Positions 19,724-26,618 of a stretch of 64,000 nucleotides of DNA are shown here, one piece after another. The DNA is from Micrococcus flavus (GTDB taxonomy: Bacteria; Actinomycetota; Actinomycetes; Actinomycetales; Micrococcaceae): positions 2,170,001 to 2,234,000 of the forward strand of contig NZ_JACHMC010000001.1 in NCBI RefSeq assembly GCF_014204815.1, read 5' to 3'. Position 1 is the stretch's first letter, and every line of letters starts with the position of its first letter. The position numbers were made by a program, and so were the translations under genes. The notes under the pieces are model-generated. The model ran no database searches and was not told the DNA's origin. It was given only the letters and a program-made list of their open reading frames with translations.

Positions 19724-20745
19724 CCACGCTCCTGCCCACCACCCTCGTCGGCAGCCTGCCCAAGCCCTCCTGGCTCGCCCAGGAGGAGTCCCTGTGGGCG
19801 CCCTGGAAGCTCAGCGGGGACGAGCTGCAGGAGGGGCGGCACGACGCCCTCGCCCTGGCCGTGGCGGACCAGCTGCGGGCCGGCGTGGACCTCGTGTGCG
19901 ACGGCGAGCAGACCCGCCGCCACTTCGTCACCACGTTCATCGAGCACCTCGGGGGCGTCGACTTCGAGCGCCGCGAGACGGTGCGCATCCGCGACCGCTA
20001 CGACGCGGATGTGCCCACCGTCGTCGACGCCGTGCACCGCGAGCGGCCCGTGTTCGTCGAGGACGCGAAGGTCCTGCGCGGCCTCACCGACCGGCCCGTG
20101 AAGTGGACCCTGCCCGGCCCGATGACCATGATCGACACGCTGGCCGACCGCCACTACGGCAGCCGCGAGGAGCTGGCCTGGGAGTTCGCCGCGATCCTCA
20201 ACGCGGAGGCCCGTGAGCTCGAGGCTGCGGGCGTGGACGTGATCCAGTTCGACGAGCCGGCGTTCAACGTGTTCGCCGACGACGTCCGGGCCTGGGGCGT
20301 GGCCGCCCTCGAGCGCGCCGCCGAGGGGCTGGGCTGCACGACGGCCGTGCACATCTGCTACGGCTACGGCATCGAGGCCAACACCGCGTGGAAGGCGACG
20401 CTGGGCGAGGAGTGGCGGCAGTACGAGGACGTGTTCCCGCTGCTCCAGCGCTCCTCGATCGACATGGTCTCCCTCGAGCGGCACAACTCGCGCGTGCCCG
20501 CCGAGCTGATCGGCCTGCTGCGCGGCAAGACCGTGATGGTCGGGGCGATCGACGTGGCCTCCCGGACGGTGGAGACGCCGCAGGAGGTGGCGGCCACGCT
20601 GCGCGAGGCCCTCGAGCACGTGGACCCGGACCGGCTGGTGGCGAGCACGAACTGCGGCATGGCGCCGCTGCCGCGCGCGCTGGCCCGCGCCAAGACCGAG
20701 GCGCTGGTGCAGGGCGCGCGGATCGTGCGGGAGGAACTGGCCTGA
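19720..20745 (+). CDS. mesD: MesD-type core methionine synthase (folate-independent)
   Basis: The 341-residue protein corresponds only to the C-terminal catalytic half of MetE and lacks the N-terminal folate-binding half. Zinc and homocysteine residues are visible: VHICYGYG (His, Cys), STNCGMAP (second Cys), QFDEPAF and SLERHNSRV. The start TLVGSLPKPSWL is typical of core methionine synthases. Because it follows mesX directly, I assign it to the MesD family, which works without methyl-folate or cobalamin in aerobic bacteria. The ATG at 19720 overlaps the mesX stop. It is the last gene of the SAM-riboswitch operon and would methylate the homocysteine made by the first two enzymes. Confidence 0.85.
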   Translation: MTTLLPTTLVGSLPKPSWLAQEESLWAPWKLSGDELQEGRHDALALAVADQLRAGVDLVCDGEQTRRHFVTTFIEHLGGVDFERRETVRIRDRYDADVPTVVDAVHRERPVFVEDAKVLRGLTDRPVKWTLPGPMTMIDTLADRHYGSREELAWEFAAILNAEARELEAAGVDVIQFDEPAFNVFADDVRAWGVAALERAAEGLGCTTAVHICYGYGIEANTAWKATLGEEWRQYEDVFPLLQRSSIDMVSLERHNSRVPAELIGLLRGKTVMVGAIDVASRTVETPQEVAATLREALEHVDPDRLVASTNCGMAPLPRALARAKTEALVQGARIVREELA

Positions 20746-20770
20746 GGCCGGTCCCGGGCCCGGCGCCGGC

Positions 20771-20950
20771 TCACGCGGTCGGCGTCGGGCCCCCGTGCTG
20801 GCGGACCCAGGCGTGCATCGCGATCCCGGCGGCCACCCCGGCGTTGATCGAGCGCGTGGAGCCGTACTGGGCGATGGACAGCACGGCCTGGCTCGCGGCG
20901 CGGACCTCCTCGGACAGGCCCGGGCCCTCCTGGCCGAACACGAGCACGCA
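20771..20950 (-). pseudogene. 3' fragment of the SpoU-type RNA methyltransferase gene (island end)
   Basis: This fragment encodes only the last ~60 residues of a SpoU methyltransferase, from VLVFGQEGPGLSEEVRAA through STRSINAGVAAGIAMHAW, and ends in GGPTPTA. Bases 20794-20950 are identical to 22392-22548 in the complete gene. It has no start of its own and the frame runs leftward out of unrelated sequence at 21031. It looks like the original 3' end of the gene, displaced when the region between the repeats was inserted. Confidence 0.8.
20794..20950. repeat. 157-bp perfect direct repeat, left copy
   Basis: Identical to 22392-22548 over all 157 bases in the same orientation. The two copies bracket a lower-GC segment with two genes and derive from the methyltransferase coding sequence. 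Confidence 0.95.
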
Positions 20951-21006
20951 GGAGCTCGGAGGTTCGGTGGTCTCGAACGAGGTCGCCATCGTCCGGGCCA
21001 AGACTC

Positions 21007-21456
21007 TCACCCCCGCGGAAGACCCTCCCACCGTGAGGCGGCGAGGTGCCCTGCCGCGGCCAGCAGAAGCACCACCGACAGCACCCCCAGAGCCACGTCC
21101 GCCGCCAAGACCACGAGCGCCAGGCCGATGTCTCCGGAGGCTGCGTGACCTGCGACGACGGCCACCAGACGCCCGACGGCGACGAGAGTGAGGACCACCA
21201 GGACGGAGGCCACGATCACAGACCGGCGAGCCCAGGTCAGACTGAGCGACGGAGCCACCACAGCCGCCACCGCCACGGTGACGTCAAGGGCCAGCACGTG
21301 GTCGTTCCAGGCCCTTTCCAGAGCTCGGCGCGGCACCAGACCGGCGTCCACGGCCAGCGGCAGCGCCACGAGCAGCACGGTGGCCATCAGGCCCACCATC
21401 TGCCATGGGCGGGATGACATGAGCCGACGCAGCACCCGAGTGGAATCAGCGACCAT
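21007..21456 (-). CDS. Small membrane protein overlapping the phospholipase-like gene, possible immunity protein
   Basis: A 149-residue protein with four predicted membrane segments (around WQMVGLMATVLLVALPLA, VLALDVTVAVAAVVAPSL, VIVASVLVVLTLVAVGRL and LALVVLAADVALGVLSVV). I do not recognise a family. Its ATG at 21456 lies inside the 3' end of the upstream gene, overlapping by eleven bases, so translation is coupled. A secreted lipid-acting enzyme followed by a coupled membrane protein is the arrangement of several toxin-immunity pairs, so protection of the producer's membrane is a reasonable guess; nothing in the sequence proves it. Confidence 0.6.
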   Translation of the reverse strand: MVADSTRVLRRLMSSRPWQMVGLMATVLLVALPLAVDAGLVPRRALERAWNDHVLALDVTVAVAAVVAPSLSLTWARRSVIVASVLVVLTLVAVGRLVAVVAGHAASGDIGLALVVLAADVALGVLSVVLLLAAAGHLAASRWEGLPRG

Positions 21457-22297
21457 TCCACGTGTCCGTCTTGTAGGCGATGGCAGCCTTGTATATCAAG
21501 GCGAACTCGGAGCAGGGAGTGACTGCAGCATCCCCGGCATAGTACCAGCGGCAATTGTATTGCATTCGCGTGATCAGAATGGCATCTGCAGACCTGCGCG
21601 CCGACCGCTTCGCGTCCAAGGTTCTGCTGAGCGCCCTGATTCTCTCGATATCCGTGTCATGGTAGGCGCAGGGGCCGCGGAAATCGGCCCTTCCCCACGA
21701 GTCGGGTGAATACGAGAAATAATCGTGGAGGGTTCGGTCGCGACACCCGATATATGGACAGTGGGTGTAGCCGCGCGGCACCGTGACAGGCCCCGCCAGC
21801 GCCACACGTGAGGACTCGTCTACAGCCTTCTCGACCAGGCCCGCAGACTCTTTCGCGCTGAGGTTGTCCAACGCGGCAGCCTGGACATGGGAGGCACCTT
21901 CGCCCACCACTCCGCCGACCAGCACTTTCCCATCGACGTCAGGGGCCGTGACGATCACTCCTTCATGGGTGACCTCGACAGAGTAGGACACCGCCTCCCG
22001 GGAGACGTCGTTCAGGACCGGGCGGAATTCTCGGGAGCCTTCCTCACAGGTGAACGCCGATCCCGTGGCAGGAGAGCATCCGTGTGGGGCCCTGAAGAGA
22101 ATCCTCAGTCCCTCACCGGAAGGAATGACCTCATGGACTGGATAGATGAACAGAGCGTCCTCGGCCGCCCCGCCAGAGACGTCTTCCAGTACCGCATCGT
22201 ATCCACGTGAAATGGAAATGGCCCCCGCTGAAGGCGCCAGCCAGAGAGTCACCAGGACTCCCGCAACCCATCCTGCCACCGATTTTCTCGTCTGCAT
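21446..22297 (-). CDS. Secreted phospholipase A2-like protein
   Basis: A 283-residue protein with a cleavable signal peptide (GWVAGVLVTLWLAPSAGA, cleavage near residue 26). Residues 27-175 form an N-terminal domain I do not recognise, with Cys74 and Cys84. The C-terminal ~110 residues resemble prokaryotic phospholipase A2: cysteines at 180 and 185, then DSWGRADFRGPCAYHDTD with Cys210, His213 and Asp214 as the CxxHD catalytic motif, a possible second catalytic Asp at 238, and Cys249 and Cys262. The product probably acts on phospholipids outside the cell. The ATG at 22297 follows GGGGAAG. Base composition is lower in GC than the neighbours. Activity is inferred from the motif only. Confidence 0.6.
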   Translation of the reverse strand: MQTRKSVAGWVAGVLVTLWLAPSAGAISISRGYDAVLEDVSGGAAEDALFIYPVHEVIPSGEGLRILFRAPHGCSPATGSAFTCEEGSREFRPVLNDVSREAVSYSVEVTHEGVIVTAPDVDGKVLVGGVVGEGASHVQAAALDNLSAKESAGLVEKAVDESSRVALAGPVTVPRGYTHCPYIGCRDRTLHDYFSYSPDSWGRADFRGPCAYHDTDIERIRALSRTLDAKRSARRSADAILITRMQYNCRWYYAGDAAVTPCSEFALIYKAAIAYKTDTWNGR

Positions 22298-22371
22298 TTC
22301 TTCCCCACTCCGAGCTGCCCCGCGCCCGCGACGAGACAATGAGTGGAAGCTACGCTTGGAAGGCGTGACCG

Positions 22372-22977
22372 TCAATGACCTGTCTGAGCGGCGTGCTGGC
22401 GGACCCAGGCGTGCATCGCGATCCCGGCGGCCACCCCGGCGTTGATCGAGCGCGTGGAGCCGTACTGGGCGATGGACAGCACGGCCTGGCTCGCGGCGCG
22501 GACCTCCTCGGACAGGCCCGGGCCCTCCTGGCCGAACACGAGCACGCACGCGCGTGGGAAGGCGAACGTCTCCACCGGCACGGACTCGGGGAACAGATCC
22601 ACGCCGAGCACGGGCAGCCCCGCCTCCGCCGCCCACGCGGTGAAGTCCTCCACCGCCTCGTGATGGCGCACGTGCAGGTAGCGGTCGGTGACCATGGCCC
22701 CGCGCCGGTTCCAGCGCCGCCGCCCGATGATGTGCACCCCGGCGGCGTTGAACGCGTTGGCGGTGCGCACGACGGTGCCGATGTTCAGGTCGTGCTGCCA
22801 GTTCTCGATGGCCACGTGGAACGGGTGCCGCGTGCGGTCCAGGTCCGCGACGATCGCCTCGAGCGACCAGTACCGGTACCGGTCGGCCACGTTGCGGCGG
22901 TCGCCGTCGCGCAGCAGGTCCGGGTCGTACCGGTCGTCCCGCGGCCACGGGCCCTCCCACGGCCCCACCCCGACCAC
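22372..22977 (-). CDS. SpoU/TrmH-type RNA methyltransferase
   Basis: A SAM-dependent 2'-O-ribose RNA methyltransferase of about 201 residues. The SPOUT-fold motifs are present: ENWQHDLNIGTVVRTANAF (motif 1), LVFGQEGPGLSEEV (motif 2) and SIAQYGSTRSINAGVAAGIAMHAW (motif 3, knot region). The target RNA cannot be told. The start is uncertain: I chose the GTG at 22977 just before VGVGPWEGPWP because a strong hairpin lies immediately upstream, but the frame is open further. The last ~52 codons lie in the 157-bp repeat, and the six residues after it (AAQTGH) come from the island side. Confidence 0.8.
   Translation of the reverse strand: MVGVGPWEGPWPRDDRYDPDLLRDGDRRNVADRYRYWSLEAIVADLDRTRHPFHVAIENWQHDLNIGTVVRTANAFNAAGVHIIGRRRWNRRGAMVTDRYLHVRHHEAVEDFTAWAAEAGLPVLGVDLFPESVPVETFAFPRACVLVFGQEGPGLSEEVRAASQAVLSIAQYGSTRSINAGVAAGIAMHAWVRQHAAQTGH
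22392..22548. repeat. 157-bp perfect direct repeat, right copy
   Basis: Identical to 20794-20950. It forms the 3' part of the complete methyltransferase gene. Confidence 0.95.
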
Positions 22978-22984
22978 GCGCCCG

Positions 22985-23013
22985 GCCGCCCCGCCCTCGG
23001 AGGGCGGGGCGGC
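22985..23013 (-). terminator. GC-rich hairpin between the small membrane protein gene and the methyltransferase gene
   Basis: A perfect 14-base-pair stem (GCCGCCCCGCCCTC and its complement) with a one-base centre lies just after the stop at 23043 on the minus strand. Confidence 0.5.
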
Positions 23014-23042
23014 GTCGTCGTGGGGGCCGGCGGCGGGCTCGC

Positions 23043-23405
23043 TCAGCGGCGGCCGTCCTTGGTGTCGACGGCGGCCCAGGACGCGCCCGCGGAGGCGGCG
23101 GCGACGGACAGGACCGCCGGCCACGCGCCGATCTTCTTGGCCAGCGGGTGGGAGGCGCCGAAGCCGCCCAGGTACAGGGCGCCGAGGGCGCCGGCGACGC
23201 CGGGGCCGCCCTTGGCCAGCCACGTGCGGCCCGCGTACAGGCCGGCCGCGCCGAGGACGACGCCGCCGAGCGGGCGGATGCCGGTCTCGCGGGCGGTGAG
23301 GTAGCCGCCGACCAGGCCGAGGGCGGCGATCGGGGCGGTGGTGACGGCCTCGGCGGGCAGGAGGGTCTTGCCGTCGCGGACGGGCGTGCTCGAGTTCGTG
23401 TTCAT
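23043..23405 (-). CDS. Hypothetical small membrane protein
   Basis: The 120-residue product is hydrophobic and glycine/alanine-rich, with about three possible membrane segments (IAALGLVGGYLTA, LGGVVLGAAGLYAG, VAGALGALYLGGFGA and AWPAVLSVAAASAGAS). I do not recognise a family. The ATG at 23405 lies six bases after a TAGCGT box, so the message is probably leaderless. It is divergent from corA and lies upstream of the methyltransferase gene, separated from it by a hairpin. Confidence 0.6.
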   Translation of the reverse strand: MNTNSSTPVRDGKTLLPAEAVTTAPIAALGLVGGYLTARETGIRPLGGVVLGAAGLYAGRTWLAKGGPGVAGALGALYLGGFGASHPLAKKIGAWPAVLSVAAASAGASWAAVDTKDGRR

Positions 23406-23411
23406 GCCTCC

Positions 23412-23417
23412 ACGCTA
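23412..23417 (-). promoter_or_regulatory. -10 box, leaderless, small membrane protein gene
   Basis: TAGCGT on the minus strand is six bases before the ATG at 23405. Confidence 0.45.
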
Positions 23418-23471
23418 CGGCGGGATGCTGGGAGATGTCCGCGTCGGTCGACGGTGTCACCGCGGGGCAGA

Positions 23472-24557
23472 ATGTCCGGCGTGACCCTGATCGACAACGC
23501 CGTGTACGTGGCCGGCCGTCGCGTCTACGCCCCCACCAGCCTCTCCGAGACCTGGGACGCCATCGAGCGCACCGGCGGGATGGCCTGGCTGGGCCTGTAC
23601 CGCCCCCACCCGGACGAGCTCCAGGAGGTGGCGGACGAGCTGCCGCTGCACCCCCTCGCCGTCGAGGACGCCCTCACCCCCGGTCAGCGCGCCAAGCTCG
23701 AGCGCTACGGGGACGACTGGTTCATGGTGCTGCACCCGGCCCGGTACATCGACGCCACCGAGACCGTGGAGTTCGGCGAGCTGGACGTGTTCACCGGCGA
23801 GGACTACGTGGTCACGGTGCGCCACGCCGAGGAGCCGGACCTGGCCGCCATCCGCACCCGCCTGGAGCAGAGGCACCCCGACCGCCTGGCCCAGGGGCCG
23901 GCCCAGGTGGCCTTCGAGATCCTGGACCGCGTGGTGGACGACTACTTCCCCGTGGCGGAGGGCCTCGAACAGGACATCCGCGAGATCGAGGACCAGATCT
24001 TCTCCGGGGACTCCTCCGTCTCCCGCCGCATCTACGAGCTCTCCCGCGAGGTGATCGGCTTCGAGCGCGCCACCCGGCCGCTGCCGCGCATGGTCGAGCA
24101 GCTGCAGGAGGCCGCCCGCGACCGGCTCAGCGAGGCCTCCAACGGGTCCCACGCCGTGGGCGAGGACGTCCCCGAGCCGGAGCCGGAGGATGTGCAGGAG
24201 CGGGAGGAGCTCGTGGAGAGCCTGCGCGCCCTGCGCGACATCCACGATCACGCCGTCCAGATCACCGACCGCGTCACCACCATGCGCACCATGCTGGAGA
24301 ACGCCCTCGAGCTGGACTCCACCCTGGCCTCCAAGCGCCTGGCGGAGCAGTCGATCGAGCAGAACGACCAGGTGAAGAAGATCTCCTCCTGGGCGGCCAT
24401 CATCTTCGCCCCGCAGCTGATCGGCTCGATCTACGGCATGAATTTCGAGCGCATGCCGGAGCTGCACTGGGCGTTCGGCTACCCCATGGCCCTCGGGCTC
24501 ATGCTGGCCGTCGCCCTGGTGCTCTACACGCTGTTCAAGCGGGCGGACTGGCTCTGA
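23472..24557 (+). CDS. corA: CorA-family magnesium/cobalt transporter
   Basis: A 361-residue CorA-type divalent-cation channel. An N-terminal cytoplasmic alpha/beta domain is followed by a long helix region (about 150-300, with an acidic insert EPEPEDVQEREELVE), then two C-terminal membrane helices (WAAIIFAPQLIGSI and MALGLMLAVALVLYTLF) joined by the signature loop YGMNFERMPEL, which contains the GMN motif. The start is the ATG at 23472, with GTG at 23481 as an alternative; there is no strong ribosome-binding site. It converges on pyrE with only four bases between the stop codons. Confidence 0.93.
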   Translation: MSGVTLIDNAVYVAGRRVYAPTSLSETWDAIERTGGMAWLGLYRPHPDELQEVADELPLHPLAVEDALTPGQRAKLERYGDDWFMVLHPARYIDATETVEFGELDVFTGEDYVVTVRHAEEPDLAAIRTRLEQRHPDRLAQGPAQVAFEILDRVVDDYFPVAEGLEQDIREIEDQIFSGDSSVSRRIYELSREVIGFERATRPLPRMVEQLQEAARDRLSEASNGSHAVGEDVPEPEPEDVQEREELVESLRALRDIHDHAVQITDRVTTMRTMLENALELDSTLASKRLAEQSIEQNDQVKKISSWAAIIFAPQLIGSIYGMNFERMPELHWAFGYPMALGLMLAVALVLYTLFKRADWL

Positions 24558-24561
24558 GCGG

Positions 24562-25146
24562 TCAGTCGAGCCCGAGCTCGTCCTTGCCGAACGCGTACAG
24601 GTAGGGGACGCCGGCCTCCTCGGCCACGCGCTCGGCGGCGCCGGTGGCGCGGTCCACGATCACAGCCACGGCCTGGACGTCGCCGCCGGCCTTCCGCACG
24701 CCCTCCACGGCCGTCAACGCGGAGCCGCCCGTGGTGGAGGTGTCCTCCAGGACGACGACGCGGCGCCCGTCGACCCCCGGGCCCTCGACCTGGCGGCCCA
24801 TGCCGTAGGACTTCTGCGCCTTGCGCACCACGAACGCGTCGAGCGCACGGCCCTGCGCGCCGGCCTGGTGCATCATCGCGGTGGCCACGGGGTCCGCACC
24901 CATGGTGAGCCCGCCCATGGTCTCGAACCCGATCCCGTTGTCCTCGAGCAGGCGCAGCATGACGCGGCCGATCAGCGGGGCGGCCTCGTGGTGGAGGGTC
25001 ACACGGCGCAGGTCCACGTAGTAGTCGGCCTCCTTGCCGGAGGACAGGGTGACGCGGCCGTGCACCACGGCCAGCTCCCGGATGAGCTCGCGGAGGCGCT
25101 CGCGGTCCCGCTCGGGCGTGGAGGCGGAGGAGGTCTGTGCGGTCAT
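24562..25146 (-). CDS. pyrE: Orotate phosphoribosyltransferase
   Basis: The 194-residue enzyme joins orotate to PRPP in pyrimidine synthesis. The PRPP-binding motif is VVVLEDTSTTGGSAL, and the N-terminal LSSGKEADYYVDLRRVTL and the loop VVRKAQKSYGMGRQ (flexible loop with catalytic Lys) are typical. Length is normal for actinobacteria. The ATG at 25146 lies six bases from a TAGCAT box, so the mRNA is probably leaderless. It stands apart from other pyr genes. Confidence 0.95.
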   Translation of the reverse strand: MTAQTSSASTPERDRERLRELIRELAVVHGRVTLSSGKEADYYVDLRRVTLHHEAAPLIGRVMLRLLEDNGIGFETMGGLTMGADPVATAMMHQAGAQGRALDAFVVRKAQKSYGMGRQVEGPGVDGRRVVVLEDTSTTGGSALTAVEGVRKAGGDVQAVAVIVDRATGAAERVAEEAGVPYLYAFGKDELGLD

Positions 25147-25152
25147 GCGCCC

Positions 25153-25158
25153 ATGCTA
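25153..25158 (-). promoter_or_regulatory. -10 box of pyrE, leaderless
   Basis: TAGCAT on the minus strand is six bases before the pyrE ATG. Confidence 0.5.
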
Positions 25159-25200
25159 CGGCGGCGGGCGCACCCCTCGACCGGGCGCGGAGCGCGGGGC

Positions 25201-25206
25201 TAGCCT
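25201..25206 (+). promoter_or_regulatory. -10 box of the MarR-like gene, leaderless
   Basis: TAGCCT is six bases before the ATG at 25213. Confidence 0.5.
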
Positions 25207-25212
25207 CGGACC

Positions 25213-25653
25213 ATGACGGACCCGGCACAGCAGCACACGTCCCACCCCTCCGGCCTGCCCCTGTCCCACTGGCTCACGGTGGCCGAGGGCCTGCTCGCGG
25301 CGCGGATCGGCGCGAATCTCGAGGAGCACGGCCTGACCCGCCCGCAGTGGCAGGTCCTCAACGCCCTGACCACCTCGCCCCTGTCCGCCGCGGAGATCCG
25401 CTCGGGCTTCGAGGCGGAGGTGCGCGACGCCGTCGCCGACCAGCTGGAGGAGCTCGTGGAGGCCGGCTGGATGACCGTGGAGGGCGAGCTGTTCACGCTC
25501 ACCGCCACGGGCCGGGCCGCCGGCGAGCGCGTGGGCGAGGCCGTGGCGCGCCTGCGCGGGGACGCCACCGCGGACCTGCCCGCCGAGCACTACGAGATCA
25601 CCGTGACCACCCTGCGGGCGATCGCGCGGAACCTGGGGCACCCGGAGGCCTGA
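25213..25653 (+). CDS. MarR-like winged-helix regulator
   Basis: A 146-residue protein with a MarR-type arrangement: N-terminal helix ([21 protein letters not shown]), then [22 protein letters not shown], a recognition helix region, and a wing around [20 protein letters not shown], followed by a C-terminal dimer helix. Targets are unknown. The gene stands between divergent pyrE (66 bases away) and nadE, and may regulate neighbours or act elsewhere. The start follows a TAGCCT box by six bases. Confidence 0.7.
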   Translation: MTDPAQQHTSHPSGLPLSHWLTVAEGLLAARIGANLEEHGLTRPQWQVLNALTTSPLSAAEIRSGFEAEVRDAVADQLEELVEAGWMTVEGELFTLTATGRAAGERVGEAVARLRGDATADLPAEHYEITVTTLRAIARNLGHPEA

Positions 25654-25687
25654 GGGGCGGGTCCTCCCCGGGCCGCGGGGCCGGCCC

Positions 25688-25693
25688 TACGCT
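25688..25693 (+). promoter_or_regulatory. -10 box of nadE, leaderless
   Basis: TACGCT is six bases before the ATG at 25700. Confidence 0.5.
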
Positions 25694-25699
25694 GGGGCC

Positions 25700-26614
25700 A
25701 TGCGTGAACTCCAGCAGCAGATCATCGCCGAGATGGGCGTGCGCCCCCGGATCGACCCCGCCGCCGAGGTCGAGGCCCGCGTCCAATTCCTCGTGGACTA
25801 CCTCGAGGCCACCGGCACGTCCGGGTTCGTGCTCGGCATCTCGGGCGGCGTGGACTCCACCACCGCCGGACGCCTGGCCCAGCTCGCCGTCGAGCGCCGC
25901 CGCGCGCAGCTCGGGGTGACGGACGCCGTCGCCCTCGGGGGTCCCGTGGCCGGCGCCGTCCCCGGGGAGGCTGGCTCCGGAGCCCACGCCCCCGCCCCCT
26001 CCCGCGAGAACCCCCGGTTCACGGCGGTGCGCCTGCCGTACCGGGTGCAGCAGGACGAGGCCGATGCGCAGGCGGCCATGGACTTCATCGACGCGGACGA
26101 GGAGCGCACCCTGAACATCGCCGGCGGGGTGGACGGCCTGGCCGAGGCCTTCGCGGAGGCGGCCGGCGAGCCCCTCACCGACTACAACAAGGGCAACGTG
26201 AAGGCCCGCATGCGGATGGTGGCGCAGTACGCGCTGGCCGGAGCGCACGGGCAGCTGGTGATCGGCACGGACCACGGCGCCGAGTCCGTCACCGGGTTCT
26301 TCACCAAGTTCGGCGACGGCGGCGCGGACGTGCTCCCCCTGTTCGGGCTGGACAAGCGTCAGATCCGCGCCGTGGCCGAGGAGCTGGGCGCCCCCGAGCC
26401 CCTGTGGAACAAGCTCCCCACCGCCGACCTGCTGGACGGCAACCCCGGCCGCACGGACGAGGACGAGCTCGGCATGACCTACGAGCACATCGACGACTAC
26501 CTGGAGGGCCGCCAGATCCCCGAGGCGGTCGCGGAGAAGCTCGAGGGGATCTGGCTGCGCTCCCGGCACAAGCGCACCACCCCGGTGACCATCCACGACA
26601 CCTGGTGGCGGTGA
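25700..26614 (+). CDS. nadE: NAD synthetase, ammonia-dependent
   Basis: A 304-residue single-domain NadE that amidates deamido-NAD with ammonia and ATP. The ATP-pyrophosphatase motif is [14 protein letters not shown] (about residues 49-62). Other conserved blocks are [41 protein letters not shown] in outline, and [22 protein letters not shown] Pro/Gly/Ala-rich insert at about residues 78-106 makes it longer than the 275-residue E. coli enzyme. There is no N-terminal glutaminase domain. Its own leaderless promoter is likely. Confidence 0.93.
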   Translation: MRELQQQIIAEMGVRPRIDPAAEVEARVQFLVDYLEATGTSGFVLGISGGVDSTTAGRLAQLAVERRRAQLGVTDAVALGGPVAGAVPGEAGSGAHAPAPSRENPRFTAVRLPYRVQQDEADAQAAMDFIDADEERTLNIAGGVDGLAEAFAEAAGEPLTDYNKGNVKARMRMVAQYALAGAHGQLVIGTDHGAESVTGFFTKFGDGGADVLPLFGLDKRQIRAVAEELGAPEPLWNKLPTADLLDGNPGRTDEDELGMTYEHIDDYLEGRQIPEAVAEKLEGIWLRSRHKRTTPVTIHDTWWR

Positions 26615-26618
26615 CGCC

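Larger units (their letters stand above)
20951..22391. mobile_element. Small repeat-flanked island (phospholipase-like plus membrane protein)
   Basis: The 1.4-kb segment between the two 157-bp repeats contains two overlapping genes and visibly more A and T than its surroundings, most clearly at 21440-22370. There is no integrase, transposase or inverted terminal repeat. The right-hand repeat restores a full methyltransferase gene with a new end (AAQTGH instead of GGPTPTA). Entry by recombination at this gene is the simplest reading; the mechanism is unknown. Confidence 0.6.

Noticed and set aside
20951-22391. Prophage or IS-element insertion
   Set aside because: There is no transposase, integrase or terminal inverted repeat; the 157-bp direct repeats are gene sequence, far longer than a target-site duplication.
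23472-24467. Minus-strand frame opposite corA
   Set aside because: It is the complement of corA and lacks any recognisable motif; corA shows the GMN signature.
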